From Crocodylus rhombifer (Eukaryota > Chordata > Crocodylia > Crocodylidae), in contig JAVSML010001155.1 of assembly GCA_038503035.1 (NCBI GenBank), positions 1-64,000 on the forward strand: a DNA stretch of 64,000 bases, written 5' to 3'. The notes under the pieces are model-generated. The model was not told the origin of the DNA, did no database searches, and saw only the letters and a list, made by a program, of their open reading frames with translations. Positions 1-14,100 of the stretch are shown piece by piece. The number at the start of each line of letters is the position of its first letter. Positions within the stretch are counted from its first letter, which is position 1. A program made the position numbers and the translations under genes.

Positions 1-335
1 CTCTCAGCCTGTCATTGTAAGATCTGTTTTCCTGACCTCTGATCATGCGCATGGCTCTCCTCTGGACTCTCTCAAGCTTCTCCACATCCTTTTTGAATTG
101 TGGAGCCCAAAACTGGACGCAGTACTCCAGCTGCGGCCTCACCAAGGCCGAGTACAAGGGGAGAATGACGTCCCGGTATTTGCTCGAGAAGCATCTATGG
201 ATGCAAGCCAGCGTTTTGGTCGCTTTACTAGCCGCAGCATCGCATTGCAGGCTCATGTTCATCTTGTGGTCAATGATGACCCCCAATTTAGTCTTAACAT
301 CTGCTCACAGAAATAGGGTCTCTTTTAGACCAGTG
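1..335 (-). mobile_element. CR1 LINE fragment, end of ORF2 region (cut by window start)
   Basis: Read on the minus strand it matches the CR1 copy at 29375, sharing the stretch around TTGGTGAGGCCGCAGC and GCGTCCAGTTTTGGGCTCC. It carries frame breaks. Confidence 0.9.
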
Positions 336-3300
336 CTCGCATTGTGAAGTGATGGAGATCTGAGAATATTTTGGAGCTGGGAGATTTGTCATTGCCTAAA
401 ATGAAAGCCAGGCTGGATCCACAGCACTTGATTTCCCACAGCACTACCCTCCATTTTACCAGTGGTGTACATGTCCAGTTAGTGGAAGATGGACATTAAA
501 ACCTTCCTTGCACCACACACCTCTGAAGTGATTTTCTCCTTGTTCAAAGCACTTGCAGCCAAGACACAAATTCCCAAAGAAGCATGGCTGAACTAAAACA
601 GGGCGTTATTAGATACTGTTCTTTTATTAATTGCACTAATATATTGCCAACCCTGAGCTTTCAAAAATCACGAGTCGTGCTCCAAAAAGCCATGGGACTG
701 ACTTAAAAATGAGGAGATTCAACACAAATAGTTTTCAAGTTCTTTTTATATGTCCTCCAATCTTTGAGCCTCAGGGAGCTACTTGTGTCAGGTTTTAGCC
801 TTTTCTCTGCAAACATCAGGGCTAGAAACTTAGCCCTCCTACCCCGCCTTTTTTTTAAAGTGAAATTCTCAGGGAATCCTATGCCTCCAGGAGGCTGAGC
901 TTTGAATCAATCAATCAATCAATAAAATTACACAACACCAAATCCTGTGAGAATTGGAAGAATTGGTGACATTGCTTGTATGCTATTAAGCTCCATTCTG
1001 CAGCATCTGGGTGTCAAGTGGGAAAAGGACACAGATAGCTTCTTCCTTCCCTTTGTCGACTTGTGTTGCAGCGCAGCAAGATAGGCTTTCTGGCACCTTC
1101 CTGGACATCGCAACATGGCCATAAGATTGTTTGTACCAGAAATGCCAACTTTAATTTTAAAATATATATTGAAACCCACTTCATGGTGAGAAGCCGTTCT
1201 GGAGTGAGAACATGGTTAGGAATTTTGCTTTACTTAGGAGGAAGCCTTTTTAATAAGACTTTTTTTTACTAAGGGTTTTTTTTTTTAATATATTGTTTCA
1301 TTGAATTTAATTCTAGGAAATTAACTCTTTTTTCATGAGGTGACTGAAGCCATGAAAGAGACTTCCTCATCCCAGATGTGCTGTGCTTCCTATAGTAAAA
1401 TTTTTTTTTTTTCCCCTGAACTTCTGGCAGGGAGGCATCACAGTGCTCAAGAACTGTCTGCAGTTAGTCTGGGTCTAAATGAATAAATCACAAAAAATGG
1501 GAAAAACTATCCATCATTTTGTACTTTGTTTTTATTGGCAACAATACAAGAATAAGTTCTAGCCCAAAAAATTTGTTGGCAGCATATGTTTTAAAATGAG
1601 CTAAAAATGTCTAAATCCGGTTTTAGAAAGTGACTTTCAAATCGTGGAGGCAACAATCAGGGATTTAGTCTGATCTCATTTTTGCTGTGTAAATCAAGAA
1701 CTGATCCATTGATTTTACTGATTTAGACCAGTGCTATATGAGACTGTTATTTCTGTTCCCCACTCTCCTCCACTGTACCTGCTCCATGCACATCGGCACA
1801 TTGGGCTACAATGTCAGATGGTTTAAATCTGCACTGACTTGAACAGAGTTTTGCTGATTTACCTCAGACATGGTTCTAGCCAGAGTCAAAGATGCTGTAC
1901 TATATGGTAGCAAGTTTTTCAGTGTGATTTTTTAAACTCCCTCTCTGCAATAACTATTAAATGGAGGGCTAAATTTCAAGTCAGCCTTTCATTTTGCCTC
2001 TGTCTCCAATTAAAGCTCATGTGCCTAGACTAAATTATCTGCCTAAATGATGATCTTTGGATATCGATCTTCTCAGCCAAATATGTGATCAAGAGATAGC
2101 AAAGGGCCATCCTTTTCTCTAAACTGATTGCACTCATGATCCGGCAGTTACCAGAATGGGAAGCCAGAGATACATATTGGGTCCTGTATTTTACTATACT
2201 AATTTGGTCTGCTTGGAACAAAGCATTTAAGAAAGCAGTAAATATGATAGCCCTGATTCTGCCAAGAAATGCTCTGGGTCAGAACTTGGTGGGTTCGTGG
2301 AGTCTCCACTAACTTCACTGACATCCTATTTACCAGACTGGAGTATATATAAAAATATAAAGATAACAGTGCATGGAAGATCTATATCCACTAGTATTAC
2401 TGAAGGGGAAGCAACCAGGGTGGAGCTACCCAGTTATGCTTCTGTCCACACCTGTCACCAATGAAGGAAAAATATAATTGGCCACCTTCCAATTAATCCT
2501 ATAATTACTCTTTTGAAAACCTAGTCATTGCATCCTGTTCTGCCCCCAGTTATTCCTATTCTTGTTTGTGCGCTTCTACTTGTTTTTCCTTGTTGAACCT
2601 GAGACTGTCTCCTCTTGCTGTAATGGCATGTTAGCTGCCAGGCACTTGACTGATGTGATCTCCCTGATATCTGGAACTCTCTTTAAATTACTATTTGGGT
2701 TCCTTATCCTAATGCCCAGTCCAATTGTGCACATTTTTTGCTTTTACAGCCCAGATAAACACAGTCAAAAATGCTTTAGATCTCAGTATGTTTATGCCAC
2801 ATCATATTGGCATAAAAGAATGTAAAGGCTTAAAGAGTGCTATGAGACTGGGTGATTTAAAGCAGTATCTGCTCTTCAGAGGAGACTTTAAATCAACCCT
2901 GATTTATTTTTGGAATGAAAGTAATCATATGTATAAGGCTGCTAAAATGTAAACTCCATGTCAGAAATAAAAAATGCATCTCTATATTGCTGTACATGAT
3001 CTAATAAAGGAAACTGTTTATGAAAAGTGATGTATTTAGCATTCTGAGTCATGTTTAATATGCTTTTCTTATACAAAACACATCTCAGGTCAAACTAGTA
3101 AATAATGAATCATCCACAAAATTCAGCTCATTTCCTATCTCTTGGTGCAAAAAAATGTTGATTCCAGGCATGGGAGTGTAACTTTGAGCCAAACAGTAAT
3201 TTCTTTATAGTGTGCATGACTCATAGGAAAGAATGTCTCATGAGGATAGAAATACGAAAAAAAAAATCCCTAAGAACATTGGCTTTAAAGAGATATACAA

Positions 3301-3486
3301 GCAGATTCTGCATCACCTTTGTACCAGGCCCTCCAGCCTAGAAATGGGATAATGCCTCTTTAACTGCTTCCCATGTAATTTTTGATGCAAGAGGCATCAT
3401 AAAACTGGGCCTGGGCACAGAAGAGGCAGAGCGTATGGATAGAGTGCACTGTGCTCAAGGACCAGGACAAGCCGTGCAGCTGGAGA
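336..3486. other. No gene or clear repeat seen
   Basis: Probably BTBD16 intron 11 or downstream DNA. It is AT-rich, with a (TCAA)n run near 907-925. The short ORFs at 928-1179 and 2030-2221 resemble nothing I recognise. Confidence 0.5.
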
Positions 3487-3850
3487 ATCATACAGAAATC
3501 TGGCTGCAAGGGACCTTGAGGACATCAACCCCCTGCCTGATGTAGCATCATCCCTACCCAACCCATTCCATACAAATCCATTGTCTGCCTCACTGGTCTA
3601 ACAGTGAAGATTTTTTTTTCTGATATCCAGTCTAAACCTACTTTCCTGCAACTTCAAGTCACAGGTCTCTGTCCTGCTTTCTGCAGCAAGAAAGAAAAAG
3701 TGCCAGCCTCATATTTATGGCAGCTCTTCAAGTATCTGAAGACTGGTATCATGTCCCCTCTGAAGCACCTTTTCTGCAAGCTGAACATGCTTATTTTCTT
3801 CAAGTCAGAATTTGGGAGGCACAAAGGTGGCTCAAAGCTAGTTTTTCACC
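3487..3850 (-). mobile_element. CR1 LINE fragment, old
   Basis: The plus strand reads like the complement of a CR1 3' part: AGGGACCTTGAGGACATCAA, CAACCCATTCCATACAAAT, ATATCCAGTCTAAACCTAC, CTGCAACTTCAAGTCACAGG. The ORF at 3604-4059 on the opposite strand is incidental. Confidence 0.85.
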
Positions 3851-5040
3851 CAACACAGGAAAGGAGTAGTGGCCCAGGTGCTTCATTTTGTCTGCCAGGG
3901 AAGCATATTTACTCCAGTTGCCTTTCCTATAAATTAATCCTTCCCTCCCAGGAAGGACTCCTACAGAAAAATATGGCAATACCTATATTGGTATACTGGA
4001 TAGGCACAGATCAAGGAAGCCGGAGATTCAGTCTATTTCTGGTTTTGTCCATGTCTTGAGGAGATTCTTCCCCTTTTCCACCCTTTTCCAATTTGTGAAA
4101 TGGGAATAATGCTACTCAACCTCATGCCTAAAGTGTTTTCAGGTCCATAGATGAAAAATGCTAGCAATTCATATTAATCAGTCATTCTCATTACTGTCGC
4201 CTGCCCCTGCTTGAGAATGAATCCTCTCCGGGAAAAAGCTGCTCCTGCCAGTATACTAATGCCAGCAGGGGTGAACTGAGCATAGATCCATCAAATATGT
4301 ATCCTCAAAATGCCAAATCTCAAACTGTAGAAATAAATAGGGTTTCAATTTAGCTTCCAAGAGCAATGCAGCTGACACCACCTCCCTCATTTTTCAGGTC
4401 ACCACTAGAAGATTAATTTCAACCAATTTAGTATGTTTATAGTCTGTAATACTGGTAATTGTACCATTACAGCTTACAATCGCAAGTGGGTACCAAAATT
4501 ACATTATAAAGAACATACAAACCTGGACATTAGAAATACAACATAAATACAAGGGGTAGTTTCTTTCTACATGGCAAATGTAGACAATTGCATTTTATAG
4601 TGAATATGATGTAGAGAAAGGACATCTGAAGTGCCAGTTAATTACCATTAACATACACAATCACAGTATTACCATTTTCTGAATATGAGTACACTTTGTT
4701 ACTGTTGCTATTATTTAATACTTTAATCCTACTCCACATGTGGCTTAAATTGTATTGTGATTAATGCTGGACCGTGAGCTAACTTGTTTGTATAATACCT
4801 GCATCACGCAGGTACATCAGAAATGCAATGCTAAATGAACTACATGCATATATTACACTTCCCATATGAAGAAAACCAAATTCCTTAATTCATTCCCCCA
4901 AATTTGAAAATATGCATTTTGCAATGGATTCTTATTTAAAGACTAATTCAAAAGGTATAAGAAGTGATACAATGGTACTTTACAAAGTCAAGTTTGTGCT
5001 TAATAATAAAGTTGATTGAGTTATATATTCACTGTGTTAC

Positions 5041-5160
5041 CTGCTAAAATACATCAAGACTTTTTCATGTGATGGAATTATCTGAACCTTTGGGTTTAGC
5101 TGTAGGAAGACCCAACACAGCGTAGTTTTCAGTAGGCTGAATTCACTGAATGTAAATAAC
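5041..5160 (-). CDS. BTBD16: BTBD16 exon 11 (last one recognised)
   Basis: 120 nt, acceptor TCCCTGGCAG, donor GTAACA, ends in phase 2. It encodes [20 protein letters not shown] then [19 protein letters not shown]. Intron 10 before it is 8.65 kb. The downstream exons were not found in 1-5040. Confidence 0.93.
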
Positions 5161-8100
5161 CTGCCAGGGAGAAAGGATTGATGAACAAGATTGGCATCAT
5201 CTATTGTATTATTATGTAATGAAAAGAACAAATACAAAAGATCACTTGGGACCATTAATCCAGGGGCATCAGGAGTGAAATTTTAGATTAGGCATCTGAA
5301 GGTATTTGGAAAATGGTAACACTGTGCATCTAAATTCAACTTTACAATGTAAATTTGATAAATATTGATGTGCTGCAATGCCTGGTAATAATCCATGATA
5401 ATAATTGTCTAAGGTAAAGGGAAAACTTTTATAATTCAGTTATGTTGGATGAAATTCAACCAAGTGCAGTGAGCGCATTATGCTATAGCCTTCAGTGGTC
5501 TTTCACATTGTGTCTGCTGCTGTTGTTGTAGTCATCAGCAGTCCCTTCATATAAGGATGACAGTCATCCAGCACCAGTGAGGAATACATCCTTGGTCACA
5601 GTGAAGGATGGTGATAGTGTTAGGCTGAATGAGTAGCAATAATGCTCTCAAGCAAGTGAGTCCCAGGACTACCCTGGCTATTTCAACTTGTCAAACTTGC
5701 TTATTTTTCCTAAACTAAAGACTAAATCCTATTTCCCCTTCATATGCCTATTTGGCGCTGACATAACCACGTAATTGTAGGTTTGGGCATTACACATAGC
5801 CTGGGATTCTATTTCCATCTGTGGCAGAAGAGGCCTGCCATGAGCCCGTGCCTGGAAAAGAAACTTCTGTCCTGCACCCTGCTCCCAATGGGGCAGAAAA
5901 TATCCCAGTGCTGTTCATTCATTTTATCCAATGAATATTGCAGTGGGTCAAACTTTAAGGGGAGGGCTAGGGAGAGTCCTTTGGACACTGCCTAGCACAG
6001 GGCCTGTTGGTTAGAGCACTAAGAAGCAGGAGACGCAGGTTCAAACCCTCTGGAAACCCTGGTCTCCTGCTCTCTTGATAACGGCCCTGGGGTAAAAGGT
6101 TGAAAGTCTCACAACCTGCTCCTCTTCCTCCAGTGTCTAACACTGGAAGGGAAGCATAGCTACAATGAATCCTAAACTGCATAAGAGCCCCAAACTGCAG
6201 TGTCACAGTTTTGGGTCCCCTACTACAGAAAGGACATGGACAAATTGAAGAGTCCAGCGAAGGAAAACAAAAATGGGTAGAGGGCTGGGGCACATGGCTT
6301 ATGAGTAGGGATCTACCTAAATCACACCAGAAGTACACTGTAGAGTGGCTGCTTTAATCTTGTTCTTTTCACCACATGCCCCCCGTCCCCGGCACTGATT
6401 GATGGAGGGACCGCAGTGGCCCCACTGCTTGCTGCTCACTCCTGATCAGCCAGAAGGCAAAACCCACAGTTTTAAATATGCCACTTGCCACTGATTGGCA
6501 GAGGGGCCCCAGTGGCCCTGCCATGTGCCACTGATCAGCCAGGAGGTGGCGGGGGGGGGGGGCGGGCAGGAGGCTAAAAGTACATGATTAAAGTAGCCAC
6601 TGCACAGCACTTTTCCAGGATGATTTTGGTAGATCCCTACTTAGGAGAAGAGGCTGAGGGAACTGGGCTTACATAGACTGGAGAAAGAAGATTGAGGGGG
6701 GATTTAACAATGACCTGAAGGGTGGTTACATAGAGGATGGAGCTAGACTGTTCTCATCTGAGTGGTGGCAGGTGACAGGACAAGGCGCAATGGTCTCAAG
6801 TTGCAGCAAAGGATGTTTAGGTTACATATTAGGAGCATTTTTCTCACTAGGAGGGTAGTAAAACACTGGACCTGGCTACCCAGAGAGGCTTTGGATTCTG
6901 CATCCTTAGAGGCTTTTAAGACCTGGATAGACAAAACCTTGGCTGGGATGATTTCATTGGGGATGTTTCTGCTTTGAGCAGGGGGTTGGACTAGATGACC
7001 TCCCGAGGCATGGGCAACTGGTGCCTCCTGAATCGGGGGGGGGGGGGGGGCCTTCCCGGGCGGGGCCCCCGGGGGGGGCCCCTTCCCCGGCCGACCGTCC
7101 CCCCCCGAGCCAGCGGTGTGCCCAGAAGTGTCGGGGCACCTCTCCTGGTGCACCCACTGTCTGGCCGGTGCTCGGGGGGGGGGGGGGGAGGCACCAGCGG
7201 TCCCGCCTCCCTCCGGCCTGTCACCTAAGTGGGAACGCTGGCTGTCAGGGCGTTCACCAGCGCTGTCAGGGGGTACACATGAACCCACTACATGTTGCCA
7301 CTGGCCTGAGGTCCTTTCCAACCCTAATTTTATTTGATTCTATGATCTCATTGACATCACCCCATTAAAATCATAAATACAGCTACACTTTATTAACAAT
7401 ATCTTTACACCTCCTGGAATAGCGTTACCTTCCTTCATGTATTACATCATATTTTCCTCCATGTTAAGCAATAAAGTTTTATGTTATACATACATTGCCT
7501 TAGCATTAGGGAGAGGCAGGGTGTGGTGGCATGGAATTAAGGCGTTGGAAGGGTAAAAGAAATAGGTTGGATTTGTGAGGAGTCATAGCATGGGAACCAC
7601 ACACCAACTTGCCTGTTGGGCAGGAGGATATCAGATAAGGGTGGAGAAAATTGGCAGCTTAGAAGGAGGTGCAGAGAATAAGCTGTGGTTGTGGTATAAA
7701 CTAGCACTAGATATGTGTGGAAATAGAGGGGAGGCCCCTGCAACCTAAATAAAGACCTGCATATTGTAGGAAGAAAGGCCACGGTCTCTGTATTCAATAC
7801 ACCACACAAACAGAGAGCCAGAATCTATAGTGTTCAAATACATGGTTGAGAAGATAAAGTGAAAAGGAAAGTTTCAAGTCAGGGTGAACTGGCCTTCTTT
7901 TGGACCATAAGGGAGCTAAATGTATGCCAGTGAAAAAGAATGGGTTATTCAATGATGTGAGCGAAGGAACTCCATGATGACAGGCAGGTGCAGATGGCAC
8001 GTGGGACTAAAAGAAAAGAAGGTCGTAGGCAGTCCTGAACTTCCAGCAGAAGAGACTTTAGTACAGGATCAATCAGTTCAAGGAAAAGTATAGCTTTACA

Positions 8101-11100
8101 ATGTGGGAACTGAAACGGCCACATTATTAATTAAAAAAAAAAAGGGCAAATGTCTTCGTGTTACTGCTAAAACCCAGATGGGGTTGATGCAAATGCCTGT
8201 CTTCGATAGGAAGAAGATTGATGTGACTGGTATCATCTAAGATCATCTAGGACCTTACAGATCAAAATGTTTCCTGGTTACAGCATGCAGGAAGAATAGG
8301 TTAGACTGTGGTGAGAACTAGATTTTAATGTAACAGTGCTTGACACTATCAAAAGATCATGAATACAGAGACTAGACTACAACACAAAATCTATTGGCTA
8401 AAAGTCCCAGTAACAATATAAGGAATAGTTCTAGGACCCCAATCAGAACAATTATCAGGATACTATTAGATTATAAAGAATTAAAGAGAATGAAAATATG
8501 GTGGCAGCACAACAGTGATGTTCTTCACTAGTCTAATACCAGGCACTTGAATTAGCATGCACATAAAGGAGACAATTTATTATATTGCCTTTAAAAGCAG
8601 CTAGTTTCAGAACTTAGAAAGGAAAATAAAAATTTCAACCTTAGGTCATAAGAGTTACATGGAGTAGAGTACAGTTAAGTTTGCAGAAACACAATTAGGT
8701 TTCACATACTAATAGATGGCTACTCCTCAAAGAGTAGCATGGGGCACTACATTTTAAAAGGCCACATTTCAAAACCAAGGAGTACTTAGTTGCATATTGA
8801 AGGGCCTTGAATCATTTTAAAAACTAGAAGCAGAGAAATGTCGCACAGCTTCAAACAGAATCAGTGACATACAAATAAGCTGTGATTGGAAAAGACATAT
8901 TTTCAAACGTGTCTCTCTCTCAAACAATGCAAATAGGCTTGAATACAGACCAGATAAAGTAAATATTTGAAACAAAAAGGGCATTTCTAATAGCCAAATT
9001 ATAAAAACCAAGCTACTTTAAAATTAATTAATTAATTTAAAAGTCCTAGAAGTACTGAAAGCAATGGATGTTAGTTGTGTGCTTTCATTAGCTAGGTAAG
9101 CAATAATCTCATTAGTCTCACTATCTAGTATGCATATTATTGTAAATCTAGAGGCTCTGAGGAATATCAGGGCATTGTACACTGTTAAGAAGAGATGCAT
9201 ATATATTGAAGAGCTTATTCTCTAAATAGAGAAGACATACAGGCAGATAGTGGGAGGGAAAGAGGAACACAAAGAAGCAAAGTGAATTTGTTGAAATCAT
9301 GCAAAAAGGTGAATGGTAGAACTAGAAATACAACCCAACTCTGATTCTTGGTTCAGAATCCTATCCGTTAAGCCAAGCTCCCTCTGGTTTTACAGCATGA
9401 CTCAGTACATAATGAAGACGTAAACTATAACTGTTAGCAAAGGCTTGAATATGTGTGGGTTACTCTTTGCTGTACCAGGAAGTCAATTAAACAGGATAGT
9501 GAAAGTGCAAAGGAGCTAAATTAATTTTTGCAACACTCTAGGCTAGAGAATGTGGGGAGAATTTCTGCTCCCAGAGGAATTTTCAAAGCAAGCTAGTTTA
9601 GTCTTAACAAAGATTAACATATCTCAGGCTGAAATGATGGAGTATTCGCAGCTTGAGAAACTCCAGTGCTGTAACCCCCTAGGACTCCAATAAGGAAGCC
9701 AAAGGGAATAAACTGTGAGGGAGTTACTTTTTGGAGCCGATAGATCTGTGTTACAAGGCTCACCATCTGTTGGATTAACTGGGGTATTCTGAAGAATATA
9801 TGTTACAGAGAACAAACAGTTCAGTCGTAATGGGTAAAAAGAAAAAAAGACAATTTTTTTCCATTGATCTGTGCTGGTGAAGGAACCTGACTGCCAGGGC
9901 GCCATTAAATGCCCTTTCTGAGACAGTATAGACATATACTGGTTCCTTCTTTCCATTGGTTCCTTTCAATTCGAAAATTCTAGGAAATGCCAATTGTATT
10001 GTAATGAAAATGTATTATAATGTGGATAATGTACATTTACACTGCCACTCTGCTGAGCCCAGGACTGCCATCAAGAAGCATGCACCTTCACTCACTCCCC
10101 AAAGGCATGGTCCCAAGTACTTGCCTCAGCTCTAGACTCAGGCAAATGTACTGGCATGGGTGCAAGGCTCTTCTCAGATGGCTGCGTTGCTTCAGTTCCA
10201 GGGTTTGGCAGAAACGCAGAGGTTTAGCATGCAGGCCAAGCAAGCAGACAGGATATTAGGCCTGTGTGAAGCGGCTAGTATTTGCTTTGGATCTGGATTT
10301 GGCTGATTCAGGGGATAGTGATTCAATTCGGACATTCGAATCACTGTCCTGAATCGATTCGGCTGAATCTGATTCGGAGATTTGGCCGCTGCAAAACTAG
10401 CCAAATCCCTGAATCAGACAGGACCCATCCTCCGCCTGCTCCCCTAGCTCTGTCAATGGCTGCCCTGTCTGCCCCAGGTCTCGGGTCTTTAAACAAAAAA
10501 AAAAAAAAGCCCCCACTCACCCACTGCCGCTATCTCCCTGCTACCCCATGCTGTGTGGGAGGCTTTGCTATGAGCCCCCCCATGGCTGCCCTGCCCAGCC
10601 CCAGCTCCCAGTTCTTTGTGGAGGAAAAAAAAGCCCTGAACTCACCAGCTCCTGCCAGGTTGGGGGGGGGCAACCCCCACTGCTCCACACTGTGTGGGGG
10701 GCTCTGCCATGAGCCCTCAGAAGCCCCAACAGCTGCTGCAGCAGTCCCGCACTCACCAGCTTTTTTTTCCCCTTCTTTTTAAAGAGCTGGGATGCTGGGG
10801 CCAGGAGGTTCAGCCATGGGGGGTGGGGCTGGGAGAGTGGCTGGGGGTTGGGGGGCACTCAGGGGGGCTGGGAGACCAGGAAGGGGATGGGGCCTGGTAA
10901 GGTCCCCCCATGGTCCCCTCCTCCCTCCTCCACTCCCCCTCTGCCCCTACTTACTGTCATGGAGTCCAGGTCCAGCTCCCTGCGGCAACGAGCAGGGACT
11001 GCCTGTATCTCTGATGCTCTCCAAATCTTTTCCGAATCAATTTGGAGAGCTTTGAATTGATTTGGACCTTTTTACTGATCTCCTGATTTGATTCAGATTT

Positions 11101-14100
11101 GGAGATTTGGCTGCCAAATCAGGCCGAATCTCCTCCGAATCGAAAGAGCACCCAAAGCTTCGCACACCCTACAGGATATGCCTTACTGCAATGGTTATGG
11201 GTTTGTTGTAGACAAGCGCTATACACCAAGAACTTGGCTATTATCCTCTGCCTTCACATAGATTTCCCAAACATCATAGAACCCCATTTTGAGATTCAAA
11301 CCAAGGACTTGGAGGTAGAGAGCCCTCCACCATATTTACCCTCAGCCAGGCAGTCTATTGCAACGAAAAAAATATGGTACTATTTGCTCATTTTTAACTG
11401 TCAACCTATTGAATGCAAGTCCTCACTTCTATTAACAACAGCACTTACCAGATGGGATTTTGCTGAAGAAACAGAACATGTACCACAGTGAAAATATGCC
11501 CATTTATGTCAGACAGAGTTCTTAGGAGCAAAGTGTTTAGTAGGCCAGGCTATTAATTTATTTTAACCTATTTACCAGTCTACAAGTTGTTTTTAAAATG
11601 AAACTAATAGCAATTTGACCACAGGTTTTCAGTTTTATAGCTGTCATAATTTTTTTAGACAAACACCCTGCTCTTGGGGTTCTGCTATGTGACGACACAG
11701 TATTTCCAACCATGTCAGAATGTTTTTAAAACTTTGGGGAAAGTCTTAGTTATCTCTTAAAAATAGATTCTTTTTACGTCTCTGCCTCAGGAAGTTGGAG
11801 AGTGACATGTGAATCACAGCTGCATTCAAACAGCCACTCCTGTCTTCTGGGTTTCTGGAACTACATAAATAGGGGAGAATTCTTAGTCACTTCCCTTTGA
11901 GTTATGGTGCTCAGTTCCAGAAGATAGGACCTTAATATGCAACTCCCACCTCCTTCGCCTATATGCTCTGAACCATGACCACAATCCTGTCTGTAAGCCC
12001 CAAAGTATGCGCAAAGTGGGGCTGGGAGGAGAGAGAGGGGGAGAGAGATTTTTCTGGCATTCACTTGAATAAACCTGTTGGCTTCTCAGAAGCCACTGTG
12101 AATGCAATACAAGATAGAGAAATAGGAGAACAGCTCCCATGTGATATTATGCATATTGTATGACAGAGAGAGGTGGTTAGCCTTGCTACTCTGTATGACT
12201 CATGATGTAGGACATGATAAGTTAAACATCAGGTCCTTCTCTTCATTACAGTAGTGTAAATCACTAGTAAACTTGTTGAAATCAAGATTCAGCTTTAACT
12301 GCTCTATGCACTCATAAAGAGGGAGAGGGCAAGCAAAATCTGATAGAAGTGGACTGTTCAGAGGACTTATTCCTATGCAGCAAACAGATTTCCTGGAGAG
12401 GCATACAGACAAGATTAAAAACTAATGCTCTGTCCTTATCCTCCTTGTCCTGCACTGGTGCATAGTGCACTCTATGTAATCCTACCCAGTTAAAGCTAAA
12501 CTGCTGCAGGAAATTACAACTATAGAAGCACAGTTTCTTCCCTTGCTCTGGTCTGGCACAGCATAGTGTACAGATAACCCAGTCTAACTTATCAAAGTCA
12601 CTGCAAGAGGAATCTGAATTAGGTTCCAGGAAAATGCTTTATGCAACCATCCTATAACTTGTAGGGAGAGGAATTCCACAGGGATGTTTTAGATAAGGAT
12701 GATGCTGGCTTGAGCAAGTGGTTGCACTAGATTACCTCCTGAGGTCCATCCATTTTTCACATGATTATATGATTGTGTAAAACAGGCACCTTTTCTACTT
12801 TAACTTTGGGGAATAAACTATAAAATAGACACCAGCTCCACAGAACTCAATTAACTTCAGAACTAATGATTTATCTAGTACTGATGTAATACTTTCAACC
12901 TTTTTTTCTAAAACCTGAAAACCTATAATAACAACATGACAAGGTAGCTATAGAAGTCAGGACTTCAGTGCAGCTGGTGAACTAGCTCCAGACTGCATTT
13001 TATATACAAGTAGGGACCTACTGGCGGAAGGAGAGTGTGCAGCAGCTCCTTTAATCTTGCATGTTCCCCAGCGTGCACCTCGCCCCCCCCCACTGGTGAT
13101 TAGCGGAGGACCCCGCTGCTCCCTCCTGATCAGCAGGGAAGCTAAAACCATAGTTTTAAACATGGCGCTGGTTTTGCCTCCCCATCAATCATCAGCAAAC
13201 AGCAGAGCCAACCGGGGACCCCCAACCAACCAGCAGTGGGAGGCAAAAATGCTATATTTAAAGCCACGGTTTTTGCCTTCCCACTGATCAGGAGCGCACC
13301 GCAAGCTGGGCTCCTCCACCAATCAGCTGGGGGGGAGGGCGGGGTGCCCAGCAGAACCTACAAGATAAAAAGAGCTATAGCGCGCCCCACTTCTGCCATG
13401 AATTTGGTAGGTCCCTACTGTGGACAGAGAGATCGGGCAAGTGTGTAGTTTAGCTTTGGCACAACTAGATGGCTCCAAGTCAAGTGAAGTTGTGTAGATG
13501 GTTCTCAGTCATGTGGGTGCAACCCCATAACTGCACATGATATGAAGCAATTTAGTAATATTAAGTTGTATGATCTCATTTTTATTATACAGTTGGCCTC
13601 CCTCCTTTTGTTCATTGTGCTCACTTGAGGGGGTCTCATCTGTGATTAAATTGTACACTTATCAGACCCACACGTATCCTGTATATTTATACGGCACACT
13701 ACACAGTGAAAACTCAGGCACAATCTGAAAGGGTCCATAGTGCACTTAAAGGTAGTGCCATGGGGTGACTGTGAGGAATACAGAAAAGTCATGGAAGGCA
13801 CAGCATTCTGACCTGGGAGATTTCAGCACTTTATGCAGTAGCTCTTGTGGCAGATTCTGCAGATGGATCTCAAAGCCAAGGTGAGAAACCAGGTTCAGCT
13901 CTAACCATCTTTCACAGTCTGTTTTCAGGTTTTCCTGTTTGTACTAATTAAAGAAATAGCAGAAGAGTTAAGCACATGCAAAGAAATTTATAAACCCTGG
14001 GTACCACCTAGTGGTAGAAGCTGACAGTATTCAAGCTTGTGCCTAGAGCTCCAGCCAAAGGAATAAAATAAAAGAAAATACTTCCTATTTCACTAGAAGG

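Noticed and set aside
2030..2221. Minus-strand ORF considered as a BTBD16 3' exon
   Set aside because: No resemblance to the expected sequence after exon 11 and no suitable acceptor in phase.
6001..6072. Functional tRNA gene
   Set aside because: A and B boxes are present but I could not pair a full cloverleaf; a SINE head is likelier.
6743..7321. 192-residue minus-strand ORF and overlapping ORFs on both strands
   Set aside because: They cover a CR1 3' end and a GC-rich hAT-like insertion; composition is proline/glycine-rich from G and C runs.
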